Positions 17,537-26,064 of a stretch of 64,000 nucleotides of DNA are shown in pieces. The notes under the pieces are model-generated. The model saw nothing but the letters and a program-made list of their open reading frames with translations, searched no databases and was not told where the DNA came from. The position numbers and the translations under genes were made by a program. Position 1 is the stretch's first letter. Each line of letters starts with the position of its first letter. The stretch lies in contig NZ_CP109487.1 in NCBI RefSeq assembly GCF_036227605.1, positions 930,001-994,000 on the forward strand, written 5' to 3'. Source of the DNA: Streptomyces sp. NBC_01439 (lineage in GTDB: Bacteria > Actinomycetota > Actinomycetes > Streptomycetales > Streptomycetaceae).

Positions 17537-18259
17537 TCAGGCTTCCTGGCCGGTCGAGGCCAGGACGATCTCGCGGACGGAGACGTTGCGGGGCCGGCCG
17601 TAGGCGTACGCGATGGCTGCGGCCACCTCGTCCGGGTCCAGCGCACCGCCCGCCGACTCCTTCCACGCCTGGTAGTCGCTCTTGATCCGCTCGTCGCTGG
17701 TGTGCGACAGCAGTTCCGTCTCCACGGCCCCCGGAGCCACCGTCACCACCCTGACCCCGGTGGCGGCCACCTCCTCGCGGAGGTTCTCCGACATCGCATG
17801 GACGGCGAACTTGGTGCCCACGTAGGCCACGTGGTTCGGGAACGTCTTGCGGCCGGCCACCGAGCTGATGTTCACGATGGTGCCCGCGCCCCTGGCCACC
17901 ATCCCGGGCAGGACCGCGCGGGTCGCGTACAGCAGGCCCTTCACATTGATGTCGAGCATCCGCTCCCACTCGTCCACCGGCTGGTCGGTGATCCGGCCCA
18001 GCAGCATCGCGCCCGCGTTGTTGACCAGCAGGTCCACCGGCCCGTACCGCTCCTCGGCTTCCCGCACGGCGGTCTCCACGGCCGCCCGGTCGGTGACGTC
18101 GACCTTCCGGCACAGGGCGTCGGGCAGTCCCAGCGCCTCCAGCTGCTCCAGCCGGCGGGCCAGCAGGAGCAGCGAATGGCCCTGGGAGGAGAGCAGCCGG
18201 GCGGTGGCCGCACCGATACCGGAACTGGCACCGGTGATCACGATCAGGGGCTCGGGCAT
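17537..18259 (-). CDS. Classical short-chain dehydrogenase/reductase
   Basis: The 240-aa protein carries every SDR hallmark: the cofactor motif VITGASSGIGAATA near the N terminus, LVNNAGAML, the catalytic Ser in NISSVAGRK and YVGTKFA as YxxxK, followed by VAPGAVETELL. The position after beta-strand 2 reads LLARR, which favours NADP(H). ATG 18259 is chosen because the Rossmann fold starts there; GGAAGG lies about eleven bases upstream. The substrate cannot be read from sequence; members of this subgroup often act on 3-hydroxy acids or serine. It appears monocistronic. Confidence 0.85.
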   Translation of the reverse strand: MPEPLIVITGASSGIGAATARLLSSQGHSLLLLARRLEQLEALGLPDALCRKVDVTDRAAVETAVREAEERYGPVDLLVNNAGAMLLGRITDQPVDEWERMLDINVKGLLYATRAVLPGMVARGAGTIVNISSVAGRKTFPNHVAYVGTKFAVHAMSENLREEVAATGVRVVTVAPGAVETELLSHTSDERIKSDYQAWKESAGGALDPDEVAAAIAYAYGRPRNVSVREIVLASTGQEA

Positions 18260-18480
18260 ACCAGTCGGGACCTTCCCCTCGGGGCGCACGGACGACGGGA
18301 GCCCCCGCGGCACCCGGCGTCGGCTCCCGTACCAGGAGACCACCGCCGGCCGCACCACGCCCGCCGCCACCGGGCGTGGTGCCGCGGGACCCGCCCGGGT
18401 ACCCCCGTGCGGCGCAACGCGACGGACGGCGGGTGAGACGACCCCCGACCGCCCGTCACGCAGCATGCCGGACGACCTGA

Positions 18481-20127
18481 TCAGGAATCGGAGCGGAACG
18501 CCCCGTGGACGCGCAGGTCGCCGTTGACCGCCACGTTCCCGTCGTTCGTGTGCATGATCCAGGCGCCTGCGTTGCGGACCGACAGGTGCGCGCCGGCGTT
18601 CACCTTCCCCTGCAGGCGCGACTCGCCTTGGACGCGCAGCATGCCGAGGGTGGTGAGGTCACCGGTGACGGTGACCGTGCGGTCGGCCTTCACCTCGCCC
18701 TCGGCGTCCAGGCGGCCGTGGACGATCAGCCGCGGCGGGCCGTCCTGGGTCTCCAGCACGTTGTCGACGGTCAGCCCGCCCTGGAGGGTGAGGCGTTCCT
18801 TGACCTGGGCCCGGTCGGTGACCACGTCGTTCAGGTCCGCCTTGGCGGCCGCGACGGTCCCCCACTGGCGGCTCCCGGCGCCCTGGAACACGTTCATCCC
18901 GGAGGCCGGGAACTCGATCCATCCGTCGGCGGCCGTGCGACCCTGCACCCACTTGGTGTTGATGCCGTTCAGGTCCGCCAGGTCGGCGGCGACGGTTCCC
19001 CAGTCCTGTTTTCCGTCCTTGCGGACGTTCACCCCCGACTGCGGGAACTCGACCCATCCCTTGCCCGAGTCCCGGTCCCCCACCCACTGGGTGTTGATCC
19101 CGTTCACGCTGATCTTGTCGGCCGTGACGGTTCCCAAGTCGCTTCCACCGCCGCGGCCGACCCTGATTCCGTCGGACGGGAACCGGATCCACCCGGCGTC
19201 GCTCTCGCGCCCCCGGACCCACGCCGCGGTCACGGTCTCGGCGTCGGCCCGGGCTGCGGAGAGGGTGCCGAGGTCGTTCGCGGCGTCGCGGATCTGGGCG
19301 CCCTGCGCGGTGAAGACGATCCGGCCCTCGTCCGTCGTGCCCTCGACCCACGGGCTGTGGATTCCGCGCGTCGCGGTGACGCCCTCGAACTCGGGGCTGC
19401 GCAGGTGGACGGTGGTGGTGAGGAAGTATCCGGGCTGCTGCCCGCCCGGGGAGGTGGCGATCAGGGTGTACGTGGCGTCCCGCTTCGGCTCCTGGCCGGC
19501 CGCCGGCGACCACTGCCAGCCGCTTGTGCCCTGCGTCGGCACGACCGGCTCCGGGGGGCCGTCCGGACCCTGGATCCGGTAGGTGAGGGTGTCGGGCCCG
19601 TCCCACTGCAGGACGACGTCCTGGCCGCCGGTCACCAAGGACTGCTTCGGACGGAAGTTGCGCGGAACCTTGGGCAGTTGCTTCAGCAGGCTCAGGGTCA
19701 CGGGGCTCTTCTTCACGAAGGCGCCGTTCGCCGCCCGCTCCGTCACGCGCAGCAGCACCAGTCCCGCTGTGCTGGAGACGGGGAAGCCGTCCAGGACCAG
19801 GGCCATGGAGCCGGCCTCCTGGAACAGCGTGTTCGGCCGGGCGGTGACGGTGAGGACACCCGTGTTGTCGTCCCAGACGACGATCGGCTCCTCCCCCTGC
19901 TTCGTCGCGGTGTTCCGCTCGACCCGCGCAGTGATCGTCTTCGGACGGGCCGTCAGATCACCGCCCGCCTGACCGCAGGGCACCCGTATCTCGATGGAAT
20001 ACCAGATCACCTCGTCCATGGTCGGGTTGGAGACGAGGACGTAGACCGATCCCTGACTTTCCTCGCCCGCGACCGGCACCTGGAGCGGAGCGGGATCGGT
20101 GAGTACTTCGTAGTGCAGAGAAGCCAT
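18481..20127 (-). CDS. Large repeat protein with C-terminal beta-structure
   Basis: This 548-aa protein has an N-terminal beta domain (1-160), an Ig-like segment (about 170-260), then four tandem repeats of about 46 residues between about 275 and 455. Each repeat has a W-x-x-G-R/T core, a short F-x-x-x-G-x-x-V/I turn and a (D/W)LGTV or WGTVAA end. The C-terminal 80 residues alternate Gly and hydrophobic residues (GDLTTLGMLRVQGESRL), suggesting a beta-helix or phage-tail-like shaft. No signal peptide is visible. ATG 20127 has GGGGG upstream. It may be a surface or structural fibre; the function is unknown. Confidence 0.7.
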   Translation of the reverse strand: MASLHYEVLTDPAPLQVPVAGEESQGSVYVLVSNPTMDEVIWYSIEIRVPCGQAGGDLTARPKTITARVERNTATKQGEEPIVVWDDNTGVLTVTARPNTLFQEAGSMALVLDGFPVSSTAGLVLLRVTERAANGAFVKKSPVTLSLLKQLPKVPRNFRPKQSLVTGGQDVVLQWDGPDTLTYRIQGPDGPPEPVVPTQGTSGWQWSPAAGQEPKRDATYTLIATSPGGQQPGYFLTTTVHLRSPEFEGVTATRGIHSPWVEGTTDEGRIVFTAQGAQIRDAANDLGTLSAARADAETVTAAWVRGRESDAGWIRFPSDGIRVGRGGGSDLGTVTADKISVNGINTQWVGDRDSGKGWVEFPQSGVNVRKDGKQDWGTVAADLADLNGINTKWVQGRTAADGWIEFPASGMNVFQGAGSRQWGTVAAAKADLNDVVTDRAQVKERLTLQGGLTVDNVLETQDGPPRLIVHGRLDAEGEVKADRTVTVTGDLTTLGMLRVQGESRLQGKVNAGAHLSVRNAGAWIMHTNDGNVAVNGDLRVHGAFRSDS

Positions 20128-20362
20128 CGCTGAGGACCCCCTGTGTGCGCTGTCCGACGCTCGCCCTCGACGGGCGCAGCCCCTCCAGCACAGCACTCAC
20201 CGCATGATCCGGAACTCCGATCCACCCCAACCGGCGCGAAACAGACGTGTACTGGCCGAATCGGGAATCTCCCACTTTTCGATGGCGTGGCCCACGGCCG
20301 CAGCAGCGTTCACCGGGAGCCGGCCGGCCCGCGATGAGCGCGTCCCGAACGCCCGCCGCGCT

Positions 20363-21157
20363 TCACTCCTTCCTGAGCGTGGCCGCATGGTCGGGAACGG
20401 CGTTCTGCAGCTCTTTGGACGGGCGCTGGTAGCCGGTCGAAGGCGGACGGGACGGCAGGGTCAGCGAAGGCAGCGCCACGTCCGCGTAAGGGAGCGAGGA
20501 CAACAGGTGCGCGATCATGTTGAGTCTCGCACTGCGCTTGTCGTCGCTCTCGACCACATACCACGGGGAGTCCACCGTGTCCGTGTGGACGAGCATCTCG
20601 TCCTTGGCCCGGGAGTACGCCTCCCAGCGCGTGAGGGACTCCAGGTCCATCGGGGAGAGCTTCCACCGTCGCAGCGGGTCCTCGGTGCGGCGGCGGAAGC
20701 GTTCCTCCTGCACCGCGTCGCTGACGGAGAACCAGTACTTGCGGAGCAGGATCCCGTCTTCCACGAGCATGTGCTCGAAGACCGGGCACTGGCGCAGGAA
20801 GAGCCGGTGTTGCGCAGGCGTGCAGAAGCCCATGACGTACTCGACCCCGGCGCGGTTGTACCAGCTGCGGTCGAACAGGACGATCTCGCCGGCGGCGGGC
20901 AGGTGCTCCACGTAGCGCTGGAAGTACCACTGGGTGCGCTCCCGCTCCGTCGGCTTCGGTAGCGCCGCGATGCGCGCCACGCGGGGGTTGAGGTGTTCCG
21001 CGACGCGTTTGATCGTGCCTCCCTTGCCCGCTGCGTCGCGGCCCTCGAAGACGACGACGAGACGGGCGCCTTCCGCACGCACCCACTCCTGGAGTTTGAT
21101 CAGCTCCGTCTGGAGCCGCAGCAGCTCCTCCTCGTACACCGCCTTCTTCAGATCCAT
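20363..21157 (-). CDS. ppk2: Polyphosphate kinase 2
   Basis: The 264-aa product is a single-domain PPK2. It has the Walker A loop FEGRDAAGKGG, the family blocks RVARIAALPKPTERERTQWYFQRY and the Walker B/lid region LFDRSWYNRAGVEYVMGF. PPK2 enzymes interconvert polyphosphate and nucleoside phosphates (GDP/ADP or AMP depending on class), usually using polyphosphate to regenerate nucleotides. ATG 21157 has GGGGAGGGG at about six bases; the longer upstream frame is the shadow of the divergent kinase gene. It is divergent from the GAF histidine kinase, which fits a stress or hypoxia-type regulon. Confidence 0.93.
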   Translation of the reverse strand: MDLKKAVYEEELLRLQTELIKLQEWVRAEGARLVVVFEGRDAAGKGGTIKRVAEHLNPRVARIAALPKPTERERTQWYFQRYVEHLPAAGEIVLFDRSWYNRAGVEYVMGFCTPAQHRLFLRQCPVFEHMLVEDGILLRKYWFSVSDAVQEERFRRRTEDPLRRWKLSPMDLESLTRWEAYSRAKDEMLVHTDTVDSPWYVVESDDKRSARLNMIAHLLSSLPYADVALPSLTLPSRPPSTGYQRPSKELQNAVPDHAATLRKE

Positions 21158-21301
21158 GGCGTCCCCTCCCCGTCGTCGTCCGGCGCTGCGATCAAGTGAG
21201 TCACGGCGGCCGTCCCTGCGCAACAACACCCATCGACCCCGGGCGTGTCGATACGCTGACCGTGGATCGGGCAACCGAGCGAACCGCCGGAGGGAATGCG
21301 C

Positions 21302-23020
21302 GTGGGTGTGGGGAATCCGTTGACCCGGGTACCGCGGATGCGACTGGACGAGCTGCTGGACGAGCTCCAGGTCCGCATCGACGCGGTGCGCGGCACCCGG
21401 GACCGGGTACACAGCCTCCTGGAGGCCGTCGTGTCGGTGGGGCGGGAGCTGGACCTCGCCCAGGTGCTCCGGCGGATCGTGGAGGCGGCCGCGCTGCTCG
21501 TCGACGCCGAGTACGGCGCGCTGGGCGTGATCGGCCCCGACGGCCGCACGCTCGCCCAGTTCCTGACCGTGGGACTCACGGACCGGGAGATCGCCGGCAT
21601 CGGCCCCCTGCCGGCCGGCCACGGCCTGCTCGGGGAGGTCATCCACCACCCGGAGCCCCTGCGTCTCACCGATCTCGGCAGGCACTCCTCGTCCTACGGC
21701 TTCCCGGCCCATCACCCGCCCATGCGCACGTTCCTGGGCGTGCCGATCCGGGTCCGCGACGAGGTGTTCGGCAACCTCTACCTGACCGACAAGCGGGGCG
21801 GTCTCGACTTCGACACCGAGGACGAGACCGTGATCTCCACCCTCTCGGTGGCGGCGGGCGTGGCGATCGACAACGCACGGCTCTACGAGGGCTCGCAGCG
21901 CCAGCAGCGCTGGCTGAAGGCCAATGCGGAGATCACCGAGAGCCTGTTGTCCGGCAGTTCGCGCCCGGCGGTACTGGAGCTCATCGCCCGTCGCGCACAG
22001 GAGATCACCGCGGCGCGCCTCGCGGACATCGCCATGCCCGTGGCCGGCATCGACGGCCTGGTCGTGGAGTTCGCGGCCGGTACGGACGCGAGCGCGCGCC
22101 GAGGCCTCGTCGTACCCGTCGCCGGCACGCTGTCGGGGGCGGCGCACCGGGCCGGCAAGCCCGTCACGGCCGTGCTGCCCTCGGCCGATGAACGCTACCC
22201 GGCCGAGGCCCAGGTGCAGGACGGATCGGGGCCCGCCGTGGCCGTCCCGTTGGGCACCGCCGGTGGCGAGGGCCGGGGCGTCCTGCTGCTTGCGCGCGCG
22301 GCGGGAGAACCGGCGTTCGGCGAGGGCGAGCTGGAGCCCCTCGTGGCCTTCGCGGGTCAGGCGGCACTCGCCCTGGAACTGGCGGAGCGGCGCCGGGACG
22401 CCGAGCAGATAGCACTGCTGGAGGAGCGCGACCGCATCGCCCGTGACCTGCACGACCTGGCCATCCAGCGGCTCTTCGCGACCGGCATGACCTTGCAGAG
22501 CGCTGCCCGGCTCGTCGAGCACGAAGGGGCCGCCGAACGGGTCGGCCGGGCCGTCGACGACCTGGACGAAACGATCAAGATCATCCGGTCGACGATCTTC
22601 GGACTCCGCACCAAGGACCGCGAGAGCGAACCCGGTCTGCGGGCGCGCGCCGCCCGTGCCGTCGGCGACGCGGCCACCACCCTCGGTCACCCGCCGCGTC
22701 TGAGCATGGAGGGCCTGCTCGACACCGACGTACCGCCTCAGATAGCCGACCACGTCATGGCTGTGCTGGGTGAACTCCTCAGCAACGCCGCCCGCCACGC
22801 ACAGGCGACCCGGGTCGGAGTGACCCTCAAGGCGGGCCAGGGCGAGGTCGTGCTGACCGTCTCGGACAACGGGAAGGGCCTGCCGGCCCAGGGACGCAGA
22901 AGCGGTTTGCGCAACCTCGACGAGCGGGCGCAGAGTCTGGGCGGCTCCTTCACTCACGAGACTCCCGATGAGGGGGGTACCAGGCTCATCTGGCGGGCGC
23001 CCCTCCCCACCGGGAACTGA
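21302..23020 (+). CDS. GAF histidine kinase, DevS/DosS-like
   Basis: The 572-aa protein has two GAF domains (about 45-195 and 205-370) and a HisKA_3/HATPase_c pair. H384 in RDLHDLAIQRLFATGM is the likely phospho-acceptor, and the ATP-binding boxes include ELLSNAARHAQAT and SDNGKGLPAQG. This is the architecture of DevS/DosS redox sensors of mycobacteria and Osd-type kinases of Streptomyces, where a GAF domain binds haem. GTG 21302 is chosen because GGAGGG is seven bases upstream, whereas ATG 21296 is only one base from it. The matching response regulator lies 1.1 kb downstream. Confidence 0.88.
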   Translation: MGVGNPLTRVPRMRLDELLDELQVRIDAVRGTRDRVHSLLEAVVSVGRELDLAQVLRRIVEAAALLVDAEYGALGVIGPDGRTLAQFLTVGLTDREIAGIGPLPAGHGLLGEVIHHPEPLRLTDLGRHSSSYGFPAHHPPMRTFLGVPIRVRDEVFGNLYLTDKRGGLDFDTEDETVISTLSVAAGVAIDNARLYEGSQRQQRWLKANAEITESLLSGSSRPAVLELIARRAQEITAARLADIAMPVAGIDGLVVEFAAGTDASARRGLVVPVAGTLSGAAHRAGKPVTAVLPSADERYPAEAQVQDGSGPAVAVPLGTAGGEGRGVLLLARAAGEPAFGEGELEPLVAFAGQAALALELAERRRDAEQIALLEERDRIARDLHDLAIQRLFATGMTLQSAARLVEHEGAAERVGRAVDDLDETIKIIRSTIFGLRTKDRESEPGLRARAARAVGDAATTLGHPPRLSMEGLLDTDVPPQIADHVMAVLGELLSNAARHAQATRVGVTLKAGQGEVVLTVSDNGKGLPAQGRRSGLRNLDERAQSLGGSFTHETPDEGGTRLIWRAPLPTGN

Positions 23021-23042
23021 GGACCGGGGCACCTGCCGGGGG

Positions 23043-23537
23043 TCAGCCCCGGGCCGCCGGCACCAGCCGCGTCGGGTCCGCCTCCAGCCGGAACCCGGTG
23101 ACGAGGTCGGGGCGGATCCGCAGGGCGCTGGTCATCGGGCGTGCCACCCAGGGGCGTAGCAAGTGCGCGTACCGGTCCACCTCGTCGGTGTCGACCACGG
23201 CCCTCGCATAGCCGGTGATGACGACGCTCCAGCCCAGGTGGGTGACGGGATCGATGTCGTCCGCTTCATAAGCCACCACCACGCCGGGGGCGTCGGCGGG
23301 TGCCGCCAGGGAGCCGAGCGCCCCGCCGTCGTGGATCCGGACGATGAGGTCCTCGCCTTCGACGAGGTGGTTGACCGGCCGGACAGCGGGCAGCGCGTGC
23401 TGCGTGAAGACGATGCGTCCCAGTGACACCGTCGAGAGCAGCCGCAGGGCCTCGGCCCTGTCCAGCTCCCGCATGTGCCGGGCGGCGGTCACGTCACCCG
23501 TCCGACCGCCGGGCCGCCGTAAGGCTTCCTGGTCCAT
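23043..23537 (-). CDS. Pyridoxamine 5'-phosphate oxidase-like FMN-binding protein
   Basis: The 164-aa product shows the PPOX split-barrel pattern: LLSTVSLGRIVFTQHALPAVRPVNHLV, then VVVAYEADDIDP and GWSVVITGYA. Proteins of this type bind FMN, F420 or haem and often detoxify or scavenge cofactors. GAGG is eight bases before ATG 23537. It starts 10 bp after the STAS gene, so both should be co-transcribed. Such genes are common members of DevR/DosR regulons, which fits the neighbouring kinase and regulator. Confidence 0.8.
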   Translation of the reverse strand: MDQEALRRPGGRTGDVTAARHMRELDRAEALRLLSTVSLGRIVFTQHALPAVRPVNHLVEGEDLIVRIHDGGALGSLAAPADAPGVVVAYEADDIDPVTHLGWSVVITGYARAVVDTDEVDRYAHLLRPWVARPMTSALRIRPDLVTGFRLEADPTRLVPAARG

Positions 23538-23547
23538 GCTGTGTACC

Positions 23548-23874
23548 TCACAAGACGACGAACTGCAGGTCGCGGTCGGCGGCGAGCACCCGCATGGACT
23601 TCACCACCAGGGGCGGCACGTCGCACAGGAGGAGGCGCGTTCCCTCCGCGCAGCAGCTGCGGTTCATGCGGATGAGGAGGTCGATGCCCGCGCTGTCGCA
23701 GAAGGAGAGGCCGCACAGGTCCAGGACGATGTTCCGGTGGCCGGATCCGGCGAGCTCGCGCAGGCGCGGCGCCACCTGCCCGACCGTGTAGAAGTCGAGC
23801 TCTCCGGCCAGGGCGATTCTCACACCGCGGTCGTCCCGGCCCACGGTCTTCAGGTCGATCAAGGCGGTCGTCAT
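23548..23874 (-). CDS. STAS-domain anti-sigma-factor antagonist
   Basis: The 108-aa protein is a single STAS domain. LCGLSFCDSAGIDLLIR is the diagnostic phosphorylation loop; S61 is the expected target of an anti-sigma kinase. When unphosphorylated such proteins bind the anti-sigma factor and free the sigma factor. ATG 23874 has GGAGG at five bases. It is the first gene of a two-gene unit with the PPOX-like protein, divergent from the response regulator. The SpoIIE phosphatase at 10.4 kb is a theoretical partner, but no direct evidence links them. Confidence 0.88.
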   Translation of the reverse strand: MTTALIDLKTVGRDDRGVRIALAGELDFYTVGQVAPRLRELAGSGHRNIVLDLCGLSFCDSAGIDLLIRMNRSCCAEGTRLLLCDVPPLVVKSMRVLAADRDLQFVVL

Positions 23875-23983
23875 GGCTTCCTCCGCGCTGCGTGCGGCTC
23901 GGTCGAGTCGCGCCGTTCCCCGTGCGCCCTCAGTTCATCCGGTGCCGCGGGCACCGGGGAAGGCCCGGCAGGCCCTCCCGACA

Positions 23984-24060
23984 GGGCCGAAGGTCCCTTC
24001 TTCGGAGCCGCGACCGCGCCTGCCGCTCGCAACACCCGGCCGATGCGGGCCTATCGGCCC
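23984..24060. promoter_or_regulatory. Two DevR/DosR-like palindromes between STAS and regulator genes
   Basis: GGGCC-GAAG-GTCCC (23984-23997) and GGGCC-TATC-GGCCC (24047-24060) share the 5-4-5 layout of the mycobacterial DosR box GGGAC-TWWA-GTCCC. Their centres are 63 bp apart, about six helical turns, so both would lie on the same DNA face. They sit in the 262-bp divergent promoter of the STAS and response-regulator genes. Binding by the regulator encoded next door is inferred. Confidence 0.5.
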
Positions 24061-24136
24061 TGTCCGTTCGGCCGTCGGGGAGGCAGGATGCCGGTGTTCG
24101 TGCGTCAAGGACGGACCCAGGCGAAGGAGTTGCGTC

Positions 24137-24853
24137 ATGACCGGCAGCGGTGTCCCCTCTGTCCCCTCCCCCGCGGCGGAGCCCATCAGCGTCTTCCTGC
24201 TCGACGACCACGAGGTCGTACGCCGGGGAGTGCACGACCTGTTGGACGCCGAACCCGACCTGACCGTGGTCGGTGAGGCGGGCACGGCGGAACAGGCGCT
24301 GGTCCGCATCCCCGCGCTGCGCCCCCGGGTCGCGATCCTGGACGTACGGCTCCAGGACGGCGACGGGGTGAGCGTGTGCCGGGAGTTGCGCTCGCGGATG
24401 CCCGAGCTGGCCTGTCTGATGCTCACGTCGTTCGACGACGAAGAGGCGCTGCTGGACGCCGTGATGGCGGGGGCCTCCGGATACGTGCTCAAGCAGATCA
24501 CCGGCACCGACCTGGTGACCGCCGTCCGGACGGTGGCCGCGGGCCAGTCGATGCTCGACCCCGGGGCCACCACGCGGCTGCTGGCCCGCATGCGCGGCGA
24601 CGTGCCCCGGGAGGAACAGGCCCCGGGGCTTCCCGGCTTCACGGACCGGGAGAAGGAGATCCTCCTCATGGTCAGCGAGGGCCTCACCAACCGGGAGATC
24701 GGCCAACGGCTGTACCTGGCGGAGAAGACCGTCAAGAACATCATCTCGCGGCTCTTCATCAAGCTCGGCGTGGAGCGGCGCGTCCAGGCGGCGGTGATCG
24801 CCAGTCACGCGCTGACCCCGCCCGGCCGGCACCCGACCCCGGCCGCCGAGTAG
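24137..24853 (+). CDS. NarL/DevR-type response regulator
   Basis: The 238-aa protein has a receiver domain with D69 (ILDVRLQDGDGV) as phospho-acceptor, acidic residues in FLLDDHEVVRRG, and conserved Thr/Lys in MLTSFDDE and YVLKQI. A LuxR-type helix-turn-helix follows (FTDREKEILLMVSEGLTNREIGQRLYLAEKTVKNII). This is the DosR/DevR/OsdR arrangement and pairs naturally with the GAF kinase upstream. ATG 24137 has AAGGAG at eight bases. The gene is divergent from the STAS operon across a region with DosR-like palindromes. Confidence 0.9.
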   Translation: MTGSGVPSVPSPAAEPISVFLLDDHEVVRRGVHDLLDAEPDLTVVGEAGTAEQALVRIPALRPRVAILDVRLQDGDGVSVCRELRSRMPELACLMLTSFDDEEALLDAVMAGASGYVLKQITGTDLVTAVRTVAAGQSMLDPGATTRLLARMRGDVPREEQAPGLPGFTDREKEILLMVSEGLTNREIGQRLYLAEKTVKNIISRLFIKLGVERRVQAAVIASHALTPPGRHPTPAAE

Positions 24854-24984
24854 GAGCCGTCCGGGGAAGGGACCGGGCGCGGTCGTACGAGCGCGTGCGC
24901 GCCTTCGCCCTCGGCCCTCCTTCGCCCACGGCCCTCCTTCACCGTCGGCCCGCCGTCGCCCTCGGCCCGCCGTCCCTCCGGCGG

Positions 24985-25860
24985 TCAGTGGTGCGGGACG
25001 ACGGCGACGGGGCAGGCCGAGTGGTGGAGCACCGCATGGGCCACCGAACCGATCCGCGCGCCCACCCCCGACTCGCGGACCCGGCGACCGACGACGACCA
25101 GCTGGGCGTCCGACGCTTCGGACAACAGCACCTGGCCGGCACTGCCCCGTTCCACGTGCGCGACGACCTCCACCTCGGGGAACTTCAGCCGCCACGGCTC
25201 CAGCGCTTGGTCCAACGCGTCCTCCTCGAACGGCTCCAGCCCGCCGAACTGCTCCGCGATCCACATCGAGCCGGGGCTGTAGCCGTAGACCGGGGGCGGG
25301 CTCCAGGCCCGGACCGCACGGAGCGGGACCTTGCGCGCTGCGGCCGCCTCGAAGGCGAAACCCAGTACCTCGGCGGACTCCTGCACGCCACCTTGCTGCC
25401 CGACGACGACCTCGCCCTCGTCGCCCCCGAACACCGGCTGGCCGTCGCGGGCCCGGACGGAAACGACGGGGCGTTCGGCGGAGGCGATCACCTGCTGCCC
25501 GTAGGAGCCCAAGAGGAAGCCTGCCAGCGCGCCGTGCCCGCGGGTGCCGAGCACCAGCATCTCCGCGTCCTTGGCTGCGCGCAGCAGGGCTGGTACCGGA
25601 ACGTCCGGCACCACTTCCGCGGAGAGCGAGAGCCGGGGGTGCCGGCGCGTGAGCCCGGCCTCGGTCTCCTCCAGGATCTCCCGGGCCCGGCGCGCCTCGG
25701 TGCCGCGGTTCTGGACGACCGGGACGGCGAGCGGCTGCCACAGCCAGGCGTGGACCACGTGCACGTGCATGTCGCGGCGCACGGCTTCCCGCGCGGCCCA
25801 GTCGGCAGCGGCCAGGCTCTCGGCGGAACCGTCCACTCCGACGACGAGGGTGCGCTTCAC
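24985..25860 (-). CDS. Double-domain universal stress protein
   Basis: Two Usp domains of about 140 residues each are fused (1-145 and 150-291). The first begins VVGVDGSAESLAAADWA and ends with GTRGHGALAGFLLGSYGQQV, the ATP-binding G-2x-G-9x-G motif; the second has a degenerate start (VVVGQQGG) and ends VGARIGSVAHAVLHHSACPV. GTG 25860 is chosen for its GGAGG at eight bases. Such two-domain Usps are abundant in DevR/OsdR regulons. It is flanked upstream by paired DosR-like sites. The 130-bp stretch after its stop carries tandem CCCTCGGCCC-like repeats. Confidence 0.9.
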   Translation of the reverse strand: MKRTLVVGVDGSAESLAAADWAAREAVRRDMHVHVVHAWLWQPLAVPVVQNRGTEARRAREILEETEAGLTRRHPRLSLSAEVVPDVPVPALLRAAKDAEMLVLGTRGHGALAGFLLGSYGQQVIASAERPVVSVRARDGQPVFGGDEGEVVVGQQGGVQESAEVLGFAFEAAAARKVPLRAVRAWSPPPVYGYSPGSMWIAEQFGGLEPFEEDALDQALEPWRLKFPEVEVVAHVERGSAGQVLLSEASDAQLVVVGRRVRESGVGARIGSVAHAVLHHSACPVAVVPHH

Positions 25861-25982
25861 AGGTCTGTCCTCCGTACTGATGCGCGAGGCATCGGGGTCG
25901 CCGTCCGGAACGGGCGGCGCCGGCCGAGGAGGACCGGGCGCCACCGGGATCAACTCTCCTCGGGCGGGACCTGTGCGGATAG

Positions 25983-26017
25983 GGGCCGACCGTCCCTCCC
26001 CGAGGGACGGTCATCCC
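25983..26017. promoter_or_regulatory. Paired DevR/DosR-like sites upstream of the universal stress gene
   Basis: GGGCC-GACC-GTCCC (25983-25996) and GGGAC-GGTC-ATCCC (26004-26017) have the same 5-4-5 layout. Their centres lie 21 bp, two helical turns, apart and about 125-155 bp upstream of the Usp start. Paired sites like this are typical of strongly hypoxia-induced DosR targets. The same stretch forms a hairpin, listed separately. Confidence 0.5.
25988..26012 (-). terminator. Hairpin after the DUF475 gene
   Basis: GACCGTCCCT pairs perfectly with AGGGACGGTC over a 5-nt CCCCG loop, 50 bp after the DUF475 stop. It could terminate that transcript, but the symmetry may instead reflect the paired regulator sites that occupy the same bases. 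Confidence 0.5.
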
Positions 26018-26064
26018 CTGCCGGCCGAACCCGGGTAGCGCGCGGCCCGTGCGGGCGGCCCGGC

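Noticed and set aside
21158..23032. N-terminal extension that would make PPK2 889 aa long
   Set aside because: This part is the antisense of the GAF histidine kinase. The PPK2 fold starts at 21157 with its own strong ribosome site.
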